Below the pieces are notes generated by a model that saw only the letters and a list, made by a program, of their open reading frames with translations, was not told the origin of the DNA and ran no database searches. The translations under genes and the position numbers were made by a program. From contig JAZQBG010000003.1 in NCBI GenBank assembly GCA_045545595.1, positions 186,001-250,000 of the forward strand: a stretch of DNA of 64,000 nt, read 5' to 3'. Positions within the stretch are counted from its first letter, which is position 1, and each line of letters starts with the position of its first letter. Positions 52,099 to 59,130 of the stretch are shown here, piece after piece. The stretch is from SIG205 sp045545595. GTDB lineage: Bacteria > Bacillota_I > Bacilli_A > RF39 > UBA660.

Positions 52099-52572
52099 AT
52101 GTATTTTGATTATGAAGTATCTTATAGAAAGGAAAGTGAAATAGATAAAGCATTTGATTACATAGACGAATTAGATGCCAAAATTAAAAATTTAAGAGGT
52201 TCGAGTTCTTTAAATAATAATAAAATATGTTCAATTTTCTCTTTTAAAAAAAATTATAACAATTCCCCTATTGTTAAAACTCAAAGAATTAAATCAAAGA
52301 ATTTTATAAAAGATGGATATGAATTTCGTATTATTATGGATAAAGTATTTACTGAAAAATCTAAAGATAAAATTGCATATTATATATTTTATGTAAATGT
52401 TAGATATAATTCAGAAAAAAGAAATAAACAACTTTATCAAGAGTTTAACAAGTTAGATGATATAAAAAAACATTACAAAAATATGGAAGGTGTATTCAAA
52501 CTTTTAAAACGAAGAGATCTAATTGAAAGAATATTTGACTTTAAATTAAAAGAAATCGAAAAAATGAAGTAG
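52099..52572 (+). CDS. unknown protein, third gene of the operon
   Basis: A 157-residue protein with no recognised family. I start it at 52099 (MYFDYEVSYRK), with AAAGGTG 9 bp upstream; an ATG three codons earlier (MIKMYFD) is possible. It has a charged N-terminal helix (IDKAFDYIDELDAKI), a middle part with YEFRIIMDKVFTEKSKDKIAYYIFYVNV that looks like beta strands, and a basic helical end. The gene ends before a strong terminator. The three genes are translated in tight succession and are likely to act together. Confidence 0.62.
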   Translation: MYFDYEVSYRKESEIDKAFDYIDELDAKIKNLRGSSSLNNNKICSIFSFKKNYNNSPIVKTQRIKSKNFIKDGYEFRIIMDKVFTEKSKDKIAYYIFYVNVRYNSEKRNKQLYQEFNKLDDIKKHYKNMEGVFKLLKRRDLIERIFDFKLKEIEKMK

Positions 52573-52581
52573 TAATTATAT

Positions 52582-52613
52582 TAATCAATCGCTAGTACAG
52601 GATTGATTTTTTT
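52582..52613 (+). terminator. terminator after the three-gene operon
   Basis: A perfect 8-bp stem AATCAATC/GATTGATT with a 10-nt loop is followed by seven T on the plus strand. Confidence 0.85.
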
Positions 52614-52620
52614 ATTGCAT

Positions 52621-52646
52621 AAAAAAATTCCTCATATTGAGAAATT
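52621..52646 (-). terminator. terminator after the CAP-domain gene
   Basis: A minus-strand stem AATTTCTCA with TGAGGAATT (one G-T pair) and a 3-nt loop is followed by seven T. Confidence 0.75.
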
Positions 52647-53792
52647 TTAATAATTCATTCTAAAAACTGCAACAGCATACCACTGATTATTATATTGATA
52701 TATACTTACTGCTATTGCTGTATTTTGTTGTCTTAACATAGCGTTATTATGAGAAAAACTTTCTTTCCATAAGGTAAAGAAATCTGTTCCTATACCTCCC
52801 CCACCAATATTTTCTCCAAAACCATAAGAAGAACCTTCATGGGTAGGATTTGATACTATTTCTTTTGCCCGCCTGTCAGCTTCTGCTTGTGCTTCAGTAG
52901 TTACAGGTAAAACTGATTGACCATTACTTTTTCGATATTCATTAATTTTATTTACTATTTCATTTGAAATATCTGTTCTATATGTAGCATTAACAATAGT
53001 TGATGCATCATTCACAGATGAATTAGAACTATTGTTATTTGATTCATTTTTAAAATTATTTGAATTTTTATTATTATCAATTATTTCTATTTTAGGAGTT
53101 GTATTATTAATAGAACTAGATTGATTTGTTTCAATTTTATTCTTTTCTGATTCAATTCTTTTTTCACTTTTAAAAACTGATCCATCTAAGCACTTAGTTA
53201 CATCTTTATTTTTTAAATCATCAAAAGAAATTACCTTTATAACTGCATCCTTTGAAACAATGTTATTATATTGATCTGTGGCTTTAATAATTGCCTTATA
53301 CTCTCCTATTTTTTCAATATCAAAATCACTTTCAATATTAACAGTAGAATTACTTAAATCTAATACTTCATAGAATTTTAATAAATCTACACTTATTGCA
53401 TTTTGTTCCATAATGATTTCTTCAATAAAACTATTAAAAATAGGTGCTGTTGTATCTTTAACTTCTACATTAAAGTAGTATTTATTCTTTTTATATTCAA
53501 TATACATTTTATATTTACCAACATCTAAATATTTAGAATCTACTGTCCTAATTTCATTATTTGAAGTATCAAACATATCATTATTTTCAAATCTTATTTT
53601 TGAATTTGATATTTTATCTTTATCATTATCTTTTAAATAATACCCAACTTCAAAAGGAACTTTATCCCCAAATTCAAAAATAAAATTAGATTCCTTTAGA
53701 GTTATTTTATTTTTATATTGAATGAATAAATAAATACTAGCAGACAATAATGTTACTAAAATCACAATAATTAAAATATTTCTTTTTTTCAT
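52647..53792 (-). CDS. membrane-anchored CAP (SCP/PR-1) domain protein with Ig-like repeats
   Basis: A 381-residue surface protein. Residues 5-25 are an uncleaved membrane anchor. Residues 32-190 form two Ig-like modules (DTTAPIFNSF starts the second, a common bacterial Ig boundary, with EYKAIIKATDQYNN in it). A Ser/Asn-rich linker follows. The last 115 residues match a CAP domain (EIVNKINEYRKSNGQSVLPV, THEGSSYGFGENIGGG, WKESFSHNNAML, YAVAVFRM). It lacks the full metal-binding His pair of classic members. CAP proteins occur in spore coats and on bacterial surfaces; the function is unknown. It starts after AAGGAG-like sequence and is separate from the next operon. Confidence 0.85.
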   Translation of the reverse strand: MKKRNILIIVILVTLLSASIYLFIQYKNKITLKESNFIFEFGDKVPFEVGYYLKDNDKDKISNSKIRFENNDMFDTSNNEIRTVDSKYLDVGKYKMYIEYKKNKYYFNVEVKDTTAPIFNSFIEEIIMEQNAISVDLLKFYEVLDLSNSTVNIESDFDIEKIGEYKAIIKATDQYNNIVSKDAVIKVISFDDLKNKDVTKCLDGSVFKSEKRIESEKNKIETNQSSSINNTTPKIEIIDNNKNSNNFKNESNNNSSNSSVNDASTIVNATYRTDISNEIVNKINEYRKSNGQSVLPVTTEAQAEADRRAKEIVSNPTHEGSSYGFGENIGGGGIGTDFFTLWKESFSHNNAMLRQQNTAIAVSIYQYNNQWYAVAVFRMNY

Positions 53793-53821
53793 AAATTATT
53801 CAACTCCTTTATATGTAGCAG

Positions 53822-53841
53822 GATGTGGATATTTCCACATC
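53822..53841. other. perfect 8-bp stem-loop between the ArpU-like and CAP genes
   Basis: GATGTGGA, four bases, then TCCACATC. It has no T run on either side, so it is not a standard terminator. It could be an mRNA processing or stability hairpin or a protein-binding site. Confidence 0.5.
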
Positions 53842-53848
53842 AAATATA

Positions 53849-54319
53849 TCAATCAATATTAAAATGAAAAGTTTTATAATAAATATATTCTACTTTGTTA
53901 GACCACACTGCAATTTGAAAATACGCCCTAGTTTTATAAGTTCTTAAAGTTCTATCTGTTACTTTCATTTTCTTTGCAATTTGCTTATCAGTTTTATCAT
54001 AAATATATTTAAGTTTCAAATATAAACCTGCCATTTTATCATATTGTTCTAATAACAAAATGTTATTCATAAAATTAGTTATCTGATCATCATTCCAAGC
54101 AACTCTTTGTATTAGTTTTTCTTCAAAAGAATTTTTACTTCTAGTTCCAGTTGTAAAAAGTACAATACTTGCAGAGTTCATTGGAGTTGCTAATAATCTT
54201 TTAATTCTTTTTTCTACAAGTGGTCTATACTGACTACAAATTTCTCTTCCATTTTCTGCTGTTTTAGTTTCATCTATGCAGTCAACGGAATAATGCACTA
54301 CTGCATCAATAAAATTCAC
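53849..54319 (-). CDS. ArpU/sigma-region-4-like phage-type transcriptional regulator
   Basis: A 156-residue protein. The last 70 residues contain YLKLKYIYDKTDKQIAKKMKVTDRTLRTYKTRAYFQIAVW, a sigma-70 region 4-like helix-turn-helix of the type seen in ArpU/RinA late regulators of Gram-positive phages and mobile elements. The N-terminal half carries Cys pairs (DCIDETKTAENGREICSQY) that may not be structural. Its ATG overlaps the stop codon of the cold-shock gene. I infer a regulator of the mobile region. Confidence 0.72.
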   Translation of the reverse strand: MNFIDAVVHYSVDCIDETKTAENGREICSQYRPLVEKRIKRLLATPMNSASIVLFTTGTRSKNSFEEKLIQRVAWNDDQITNFMNNILLLEQYDKMAGLYLKLKYIYDKTDKQIAKKMKVTDRTLRTYKTRAYFQIAVWSNKVEYIYYKTFHFNID

Positions 54320-54540
54320 TACTTAGAAGTTTCTAACTTTTCACTTTTGATAACATTGACATTTTTAGCTTTTCCAACTTCTGTGTCATAATCAAAACTT
54401 ACAATATCTCCTTCTTTTAAAGACTTATATCCATCCATTTGTATTTCGCTAAAATGAACAAATACTTCCTCATCTAACTCTTCGCAAACAATAAATCCAT
54501 ATCCTAATTTATCACTAAACCATTTAACGCTTCCTTGCAT
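54319..54540 (-). CDS. cold-shock domain protein (variant RNP1), accessory region
   Basis: A 73-residue CSD protein. GSVKWFSDKLGYGFIVCEEL carries the first motif, with LGYGFI where KGFGFI is usual, and EVFVHFSEI is the second motif. It overlaps the membrane-protein gene upstream (by 17 bp) and the ArpU-like gene downstream. It is the second protein of this type in the window, closely related to the one at 46.7 kb, and sits in a run of phage-like genes, so it may have come with a mobile element. Confidence 0.88.
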   Translation of the reverse strand: MQGSVKWFSDKLGYGFIVCEELDEEVFVHFSEIQMDGYKSLKEGDIVSFDYDTEVGKAKNVNVIKSEKLETSK

Positions 54541-55156
54541 ATTTTTTATCTCCTCTTCCTTTTTTATTATCCTTATTTTCTACTTCTTGTTTTTTAAATA
54601 CTACATCTACTTCTTCTAATTCTTTTTCATGTTCTTCTGTTCCAATATTACCAGTTGCAACATTATATAAATCATTTATTCTTTGACTTAATAAAAAATT
54701 TACATTAACAATAACCAAATAAAGTACAAACAACATAGATATTGCTGTTAATCCACCCATAAATTTTGCGTTTAAATAAATCAAATAAAACATTGGTAAT
54801 CCTAATAAAATCTTAAATAAATAATTTTTTAAACTTCCAAATTTATACTTACCAATTCGTATCCCTATCAACCAAAATAAACAACCAAATACTATTAAAA
54901 ATTCATAATGCATGATAGATTCCATAATAGTTGTATATAAATCAGCTTTATACATTTCTGTAATATAAATTCCTGTTGATAGTTTAAATATTGTAATTGT
55001 TGCAATTATAATGAAACAAATGACCATTAAATTTTTTAAAACTACATTAGTTTTATCAAGTGAGTCTGCATATTTATAATACTTTTGCATCCTACCATTA
55101 CAACCTTCATCCTTCCAATAATTTTCAATACCCTTACTAAAAATATCATTATACAT
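54524..55156 (-). CDS. four-segment membrane protein with basic tail
   Basis: A 210-residue protein I do not recognise. Residues 1-35 are soluble and charged (FSKGIENYWKDEGCNG). Four membrane segments follow (about 40-60, 80-100, 112-132, 138-160), and then a long charged tail (EKELEEVDVVFKKQEVENK, then GRGDKKYARKR). It is the fourth or fifth gene of the accessory operon and overlaps the cold-shock gene. Membrane proteins of this size are common in conjugative elements, but no specific match is visible. Confidence 0.6.
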   Translation of the reverse strand: MYNDIFSKGIENYWKDEGCNGRMQKYYKYADSLDKTNVVLKNLMVICFIIIATITIFKLSTGIYITEMYKADLYTTIMESIMHYEFLIVFGCLFWLIGIRIGKYKFGSLKNYLFKILLGLPMFYLIYLNAKFMGGLTAISMLFVLYLVIVNVNFLLSQRINDLYNVATGNIGTEEHEKELEEVDVVFKKQEVENKDNKKGRGDKKYARKR

Positions 55157-55161
55157 CTCTT

Positions 55162-55542
55162 TTAACTTTTTAATTTTTGATTCCTCCCTTTCACGCCAAT
55201 TCCTAATGATACTTCTAAAGCCTTATCGATTTTTCGCATCGTATCTTCATCAAAAGTTCTTAAATGATTAATTATTTGGTCTTTTGACACTGTTAAGATA
55301 CATTCACATAAAACCATTTCTCGATCCTTATTAGAATAACTTCCCTTTTCAATAACTACATGAACAGGCATATAGGTCTTCTTAATTTTTGTTGTGATGG
55401 GAACTACTATTGTTGTTGGCGAATATTCATTTCCATAATCGTTTTGAATGACTAAACAAGGTCTTTTCCCACTTTGGACATTTGAATATGTATCTTTCAA
55501 ATCGATTAAATAAACTTCACCCTTCTTTACCGATAAAAACAA
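55162..55542 (-). CDS. MazF/PemK-like toxin
   Basis: A 126-residue protein of the MazF/PemK/Kid endoribonuclease family. KKGEVYLIDLKDTYSNVQSGKRPCLVIQNDYGNEYSPTTIVVPITTK contains the conserved RP...QND start and the PIT strand, and later residues (LTVSKDQIINHLRTFDEDTMRKID) fit the family's C-terminal helix. The start is a TTG that directly follows the stop of the upstream gene (TAA TTG), so translation is coupled. No classical antitoxin (AbrB or MazE/PemI type) precedes it. The family cleaves mRNA and arrests growth; stability of the element is the usual role. Confidence 0.85.
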   Translation of the reverse strand: MFLSVKKGEVYLIDLKDTYSNVQSGKRPCLVIQNDYGNEYSPTTIVVPITTKIKKTYMPVHVVIEKGSYSNKDREMVLCECILTVSKDQIINHLRTFDEDTMRKIDKALEVSLGIGVKGRNQKLKS

Positions 55543-55803
55543 TTACTTGTTAGTAGTCAGTACCTTATCAACTTCTAAAATATAGTAAGCTGATGGTGGA
55601 TATTTTAATTTTCTTCTTAATCTTACATCTGGATCTGGTACAACTCTTAAACTACATTCAAATCCAAATTTATTCAATTTTTGTAATAACTTCTTTTCAC
55701 CATATTTTTTTATTAAATCGTATCCACAACAACAATTCCCATACAATCGTAGATTTCGTAAAACCCATTTTGGTACTGATCTTTCTTTCTTAATTTTTTT
55801 CAT
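55543..55803 (-). CDS. unknown basic protein directly upstream of the toxin gene
   Basis: An 86-residue protein, strongly basic, with NLRLYGNCCCGYDLIKKYGEKKLLQKLNKFGFECS and a PDPDVRLRRKLKYPP tail. It has four Cys, three of them in a row (CCC), which is unusual. It fills the slot where an antitoxin would be expected and its stop codon touches the toxin start. It does not resemble MazE or PemI, but could be a novel antitoxin or a nucleic-acid-binding protein. A hairpin-forming repeat lies 14 bp upstream of its start. Confidence 0.55.
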   Translation of the reverse strand: MKKIKKERSVPKWVLRNLRLYGNCCCGYDLIKKYGEKKLLQKLNKFGFECSLRVVPDPDVRLRRKLKYPPSAYYILEVDKVLTTNK

Positions 55804-55816
55804 CGTAGTTCCTTTC

Positions 55817-55832
55817 GTGTCAGTTTGAACTG
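55817..55832. repeat. near-palindromic repeat, copy 1
   Basis: The 16-mer GTGTCAGTTTGAACTG followed by ACAG forms the near-perfect inverted repeat TGTCAGTT/ACTGACA. It lies 14 bp upstream of the start of the basic-protein gene, and the ribosome site lies between them. The same 16-mer occurs 236 bp away upstream of the previous gene. It may be an operator or an mRNA element. Confidence 0.6.
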
Positions 55833-55850
55833 ACAGTTAATTTAAAAAAA

Positions 55851-56072
55851 TTAGACCAACTTAATAAGGTCAACTGCAAATTCACTACTAATTGAAAAAC
55901 ATTGAACCTGATCGCTACCATCAAATAAATAATATATTAAGTCCTTATTTACATTGATAATTGTGAGATAGTTTCCATGATTTTCGGATACTTCATTAAA
56001 AACTCTATACCTCTCTCCTATTACAAATTTTATAATCCCTCCTTTTTTTGTTGTGTCAGTTTGAACTGCCAC
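55851..56072 (-). CDS. small unknown protein in the accessory operon
   Basis: A 73-residue protein with no recognised family (FVIGERYRVFNEVSENHGNYLTI, DLIYYLFDGSDQVQCF, likely beta strands). The listed start is a GTG at 56072 that lies inside the 16-mer repeat. A strong AAAGGAGGG further on (about residue 10) has no good start codon in frame behind it, so the true start is uncertain. It sits between the operon's first genes and the toxin pair. Confidence 0.5.
   Translation of the reverse strand: MAVQTDTTKKGGIIKFVIGERYRVFNEVSENHGNYLTIINVNKDLIYYLFDGSDQVQCFSISSEFAVDLIKLV
56053..56068. repeat. near-palindromic repeat, copy 2
   Basis: The same 16-mer GTGTCAGTTTGAACTG as copy 1, here followed by CCACTT so that the inverted repeat is shorter. 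It overlaps the predicted start of the 73-residue gene. Both copies have the same orientation and the same place relative to a gene start. Confidence 0.6.
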
Positions 56073-56160
56073 TTACAATAAAAGAATACATTATTTTTTT
56101 TAAAATGTCAATATCCAAAAATAAAACTGTGTAGAAAATTTTCCACACAGCATCAAAATT

Positions 56161-56472
56161 TCACCTCTGCTTTATTGTTTTTAAAACCTTTTCTAATGAT
56201 TTAATTGTTTGATCTAAAAGTCCAACATCATTTGCAGAAGCGAACTCTATAATACCAATTACTTCTAAAAATTTATCATGTTTTACTGCTAAAGAGTTCA
56301 TTACAAGATAGTCGTTTAATACTGTATTATAATCAGTGATTAGATGATTAACAATATTTGATAACTCATCAATATCATTTATTGTTATTGTATCTCCTTG
56401 ATGAACTTTACTTCTAATACTACCAATTACTGCATTCACATCTGATACTACTTCATTACTTTCTTTAGTCAT
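56161..56472 (-). CDS. small unknown helical protein of the accessory operon
   Basis: A 103-residue acidic, all-helical protein (SDVNAVIGSIRSKVHQGD, LNDYLVMNSLAVKHDKFLEVIGIIEFAS, TIKSLEKVLKTIKQR). No family is recognised. It follows the 58-residue gene by 16 bp with AAGGAAGGA before the ATG. The pattern of conserved small genes in one operon is typical of integrated elements. Confidence 0.62.
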   Translation of the reverse strand: MTKESNEVVSDVNAVIGSIRSKVHQGDTITINDIDELSNIVNHLITDYNTVLNDYLVMNSLAVKHDKFLEVIGIIEFASANDVGLLDQTIKSLEKVLKTIKQR

Positions 56473-56488
56473 ATATCATTTTCCTTCC

Positions 56489-56665
56489 TTAATCGGTACT
56501 ACTGTTTTGTGACGCCTCCTTTTCTAACGATATAAGACACTGTCTTAAAATTCTAATTGTTTCTTCTTCACTAAACTGCGTTAATAAGTTTACACCTTTT
56601 TTATCTCCACTTATTACTTCAATCTTGATGCTTTTGACTACATTAGAACTATCTTGTTCTTGCAA
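56489..56665 (-). CDS. 58-residue protein starting at TTG (missed by ATG-based search)
   Basis: The sequence reads (M)QEQDSSNVVKSIKIEV, then GDKKGVNLLTQFSEEETIRI, and LRQCLISLEKEAS to a TAA at 56489. AAAGGAGGAG lies 4 bp before the TTG. The stretch is a helical, charged protein with no known family. It overlaps the 24-residue leader ORF by 17 bp and precedes the 103-residue gene in the same direction, so it is probably a real operon member. Confidence 0.65.
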   Translation of the reverse strand: MQEQDSSNVVKSIKIEVISGDKKGVNLLTQFSEEETIRILRQCLISLEKEASQNSSTD

Positions 56666-56723
56666 TATTGCTCCTCCTTTCCTCGGTCAGAAATAAAGAC
56701 ATCACATAATTTGAATTAAGCAT
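56649..56723 (-). CDS. 24-residue leader ORF
   Basis: ATG at 56723 follows AGGAGG with 6-bp spacing. The product begins MLNSNYVMSLF and ends NIARTR before a TAG. It is the first ORF after the minus-strand promoter, and its end overlaps the start region of the 58-residue gene, whose ribosome site lies inside it. Translation of this ORF probably controls access to that site. It could also be a small protein. Confidence 0.5.
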   Translation of the reverse strand: MLNSNYVMSLFLTEERRSNIARTR

Positions 56724-56766
56724 TTCTATCCTCCTATATTTTTTCAAGACTGTTTACTACTATATA

Positions 56767-56795
56767 ATCATAACAAATAAAAAAAATATTGTCTA
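56767..56795 (-). promoter_or_regulatory. promoter of the accessory operon
   Basis: -35 TAGACA (56790-56795), a 17-bp spacer, and -10 TATGAT (56767-56772). Together with the plus-strand promoter on the other side it forms a divergent pair with the same -35 hexamer. Confidence 0.65.
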
Positions 56796-56845
56796 TTTTT
56801 GATTTAACATTTTAATAAATCTTAATAAAATAAATCACTGTTTTA

Positions 56846-56874
56846 TAGACAATTTTTAAAAAAAAGTGTAAAAT
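56846..56874 (+). promoter_or_regulatory. promoter of the 132-residue Xre regulator gene
   Basis: -35 TAGACA (56846-56851), a 17-bp spacer, and -10 TAAAAT (56869-56874). A weak pair of TTAATAA units (56812-56831) also lies upstream but lacks a convincing -10 at the usual distance. Confidence 0.6.
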
Positions 56875-56911
56875 GTTAATGTAGTAAGAGAACAAGAGAA
56901 AGGCGATAAAT

Positions 56912-57310
56912 ATGGAAGACAAAGCATTTGTAGATGCTCTTGGCTCTTATATCACTAATTATCGTAATTCATTTCATCCTACAATGAGTGCAAGAGAATT
57001 TGCAGATAAATGTGGGATTTCAAGAATGGTAATTAACGATTTAGAGTCAAAAAGGCATAGTGGTAATATTAATAGTGCAACACTAAAAAAAATTAGTGAA
57101 GGTTTGGGTTTTAAAGATTCTTTTGAACTAAAAAAAATTATAATTAACCAAACTGGGAGTACATTTTCTGAAAATGATTTAAAAGATGTCGATGCTATTG
57201 TTATCAGAAAAAATTCAAATTTATATAGCATATTTGAAATTGCAAAAGATTTAAGTGATGTAAATCTTGAAATGCTACATAGTTTTGCCGAAAAATTAAT
57301 TGAGAAGTAA
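56912..57310 (+). CDS. Xre-family regulator, probable repressor of the accessory region
   Basis: A 132-residue protein with an N-terminal helix-turn-helix: SAREFADKCGISRMVINDLESKRHSGNINSATLKKISEGLG. The C-terminal 50 residues (ENDLKDVDAIVIRKNSNLYSIFEIAKDLSDVNLEMLHSFAEKL) probably dimerise. AGAAAGGCG precedes the ATG. It is divergent from the accessory operon, with both promoters carrying TAGACA -35 boxes, which is the usual layout of a regulator that controls both. Confidence 0.82.
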   Translation: MEDKAFVDALGSYITNYRNSFHPTMSAREFADKCGISRMVINDLESKRHSGNINSATLKKISEGLGFKDSFELKKIIINQTGSTFSENDLKDVDAIVIRKNSNLYSIFEIAKDLSDVNLEMLHSFAEKLIEK

Positions 57311-57317
57311 CATATTT

Positions 57318-57345
57318 CTAAAGACTAATCGAGTCTTTTTATTTT
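57318..57345 (+). terminator. terminator after the Xre regulator gene
   Basis: A plus-strand stem AAAGACT/AGTCTTT with a 5-nt loop is followed by TTATTTTT. Confidence 0.75.
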
Positions 57346-57349
57346 TACT

Positions 57350-58174
57350 TTATGTTATTTCATAATCAAAATCATCATAAAACGAATCTAATTCTTTCTC
57401 ATCTTCATTAACTTCCCTAAACCATCCTAATTCTTCATCCCACTCAATTTCACGTCTTCTAAACATTTCAATATTATTTTCAATTGATTTCGTTAAATAT
57501 CCATATTTATTTTCAATCTTGTTATCATATTCATCCAAAAATCGCCGACTTACAACTCTAGAAATAATATAATGAGTCATAGAAATTACATCAACATAAT
57601 CTTGTTCTTGCAATATTCTTTTAAAAAATTTATCATACTTATATAATTCAGTATCATCTTTCTCCAAATATTTTCTAATAACTAAATCTTTAGTTATAGC
57701 ATGATGTCCTTCCAAAGAAAAAGATGAAGAATTTTGTTCCTCATCGTCATTTATGGTTTTATCTATTTTATCTATTTGTTCTTTAGTATTTATTTCTTTA
57801 GTATTTATTTGGGTATCTTTTTCGGTATTCCCTTCATCGGCATACCCTTTTTGGGTATCTGGATTATTTTTTTCAATTTCAACTATATGAGGTTCTTCAT
57901 AAATTATATAATTGTATTTATAATATCCTTTTTCTCCTCTAGTTTGTTCTGTTACTAAATACCCATGCTCTCTTAACTCGTTTATAATACCCCTAATAGC
58001 CTTCTTGCTTTCTTTGCTAACAGCAACTAAACCATTTAATGAATAATCCCAATCTTCTGGTAATGATAACATAAAAGACAATAATCCTTTTGCTTTAAAA
58101 CTTAAATTTTTATCTCTTAAATGGTAATTGCTCATTACGGTATAATTTTTATTTTTTTCAATTTTAAAGATCAT
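57350..58174 (-). CDS. DnaD-like / helix-turn-helix replication protein
   Basis: A 274-residue protein. The N-terminal winged helix (NYHLRDKNLSFKAKGLLSFMLSLPEDWDYSLNGLVAVSKESKKAIRGIINELREHGYL) is the pattern of replication-associated helix-turn-helix proteins of conjugative elements and phages. A charged linker with KEINTKEQ follows, and then a helical C-terminal part that may be DnaD-like. It probably helps start replication of the mobile element. It is encoded next to a ParB gene, as on plasmids and integrative elements. Confidence 0.72.
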   Translation of the reverse strand: MIFKIEKNKNYTVMSNYHLRDKNLSFKAKGLLSFMLSLPEDWDYSLNGLVAVSKESKKAIRGIINELREHGYLVTEQTRGEKGYYKYNYIIYEEPHIVEIEKNNPDTQKGYADEGNTEKDTQINTKEINTKEQIDKIDKTINDDEEQNSSSFSLEGHHAITKDLVIRKYLEKDDTELYKYDKFFKRILQEQDYVDVISMTHYIISRVVSRRFLDEYDNKIENKYGYLTKSIENNIEMFRRREIEWDEELGWFREVNEDEKELDSFYDDFDYEIT

Positions 58175-58213
58175 ATTATCACCCTTTCATATAAAAAGTA
58201 CATACTAGATGTA

Positions 58214-59122
58214 CTATATTTTTAATTTATCTATATCAATATTTTGTGCCTGTTTTTTTAATAAGCCATTATAATTAACTATTGCTTTTATTATGTATTG
58301 TTCAATATATCTTTTATCTCTTTTTAATAAATCATGAGGTAAAACAGACTCTATATTACTTTTATTAAAAGATATTTGATCATTTTGATTTCCTTTCTTT
58401 TCTAGAAAAATTTTTTCTAATGAATTATAATTTAACAATTTCTTCTTGCTTAATTCTCGAATTCTTTTTGTTTGTGAATGACTTGGTGTTAAATCTTCAT
58501 AAGTTATTGAAGCATAAACTAAACTTTGTTCATCTTTATTAAGATATGATAATTCAACAGCAGGCTTAATGCCCATAGTTAAGAATGTTCTTTTATCAAA
58601 CTTAACAGTATTATCAACTAATTCCAATAATTCAGGAATTAAATATGTTAATCTTATGTATCTTCTAACTATTTCACTCGAATCACCAAATTGTTTACCA
58701 ACAATTTCTCTTGATGTTGACTTCGGCAACTCGGTTGCAGAAGTTTTTATTTTTTTCCCTTGATGCTTCATAGCTTCCATTTTCATTTTATAAGCAAACG
58801 CTTTTTCACTTGGTAATATTTTTTCCCTATACATATTTGAATCAACCATATAAACAACAGCTTCATCATCATTTAAGTCTTTTATAATAGCATCCGCCTC
58901 TTGAACACCTAGTAATTCCATAGCCATTTTTCTTCTATGACCTGAAATCATTTCATATCTGTTATTATTTTTCTTTCTAACTACTAACGGATTTAATAAA
59001 CCATGTTCTTTTATGCTTTCAGCAAGTTCTATTAGTGAACTATCTTCATTAACCAAAAACGGATGATTTTTAAAACTATCTATTTCAGCAATTTTAATTT
59101 TAACTATACTACTCATATTCAC
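58214..59122 (-). CDS. ParB/Spo0J-family partition protein
   Basis: A 302-residue protein. IVKIKIAEIDSFKNHPF, ELAESIKEHGLLNPLVVRKK and YEMISGHRRKMAMELLG are the ParB N-terminal domain with its GHRR motif, and a helix-turn-helix region (REIVGKQFGDSSEIVRRYIRL) follows. The C-terminal third is divergent. The start is a GTG with GGAG upstream. No ParA is seen nearby, so the partner may be encoded elsewhere. Such genes keep plasmids or integrative elements in the cell line, or act as regulators. Confidence 0.88.
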   Translation of the reverse strand: MNMSSIVKIKIAEIDSFKNHPFLVNEDSSLIELAESIKEHGLLNPLVVRKKNNNRYEMISGHRRKMAMELLGVQEADAIIKDLNDDEAVVYMVDSNMYREKILPSEKAFAYKMKMEAMKHQGKKIKTSATELPKSTSREIVGKQFGDSSEIVRRYIRLTYLIPELLELVDNTVKFDKRTFLTMGIKPAVELSYLNKDEQSLVYASITYEDLTPSHSQTKRIRELSKKKLLNYNSLEKIFLEKKGNQNDQISFNKSNIESVLPHDLLKRDKRYIEQYIIKAIVNYNGLLKKQAQNIDIDKLKI

Positions 59123-59130
59123 ACATACTC

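Noticed and set aside
56812..56848. Eighth tandem 10-bp repeat promoter
   Set aside because: TTAATAAATC and TTAATAAAAT are close to the unit, but the hexamer 11 bp downstream (TTATAG) is a poor -10 and a better TAGACA/TAAAAT promoter lies beside it.
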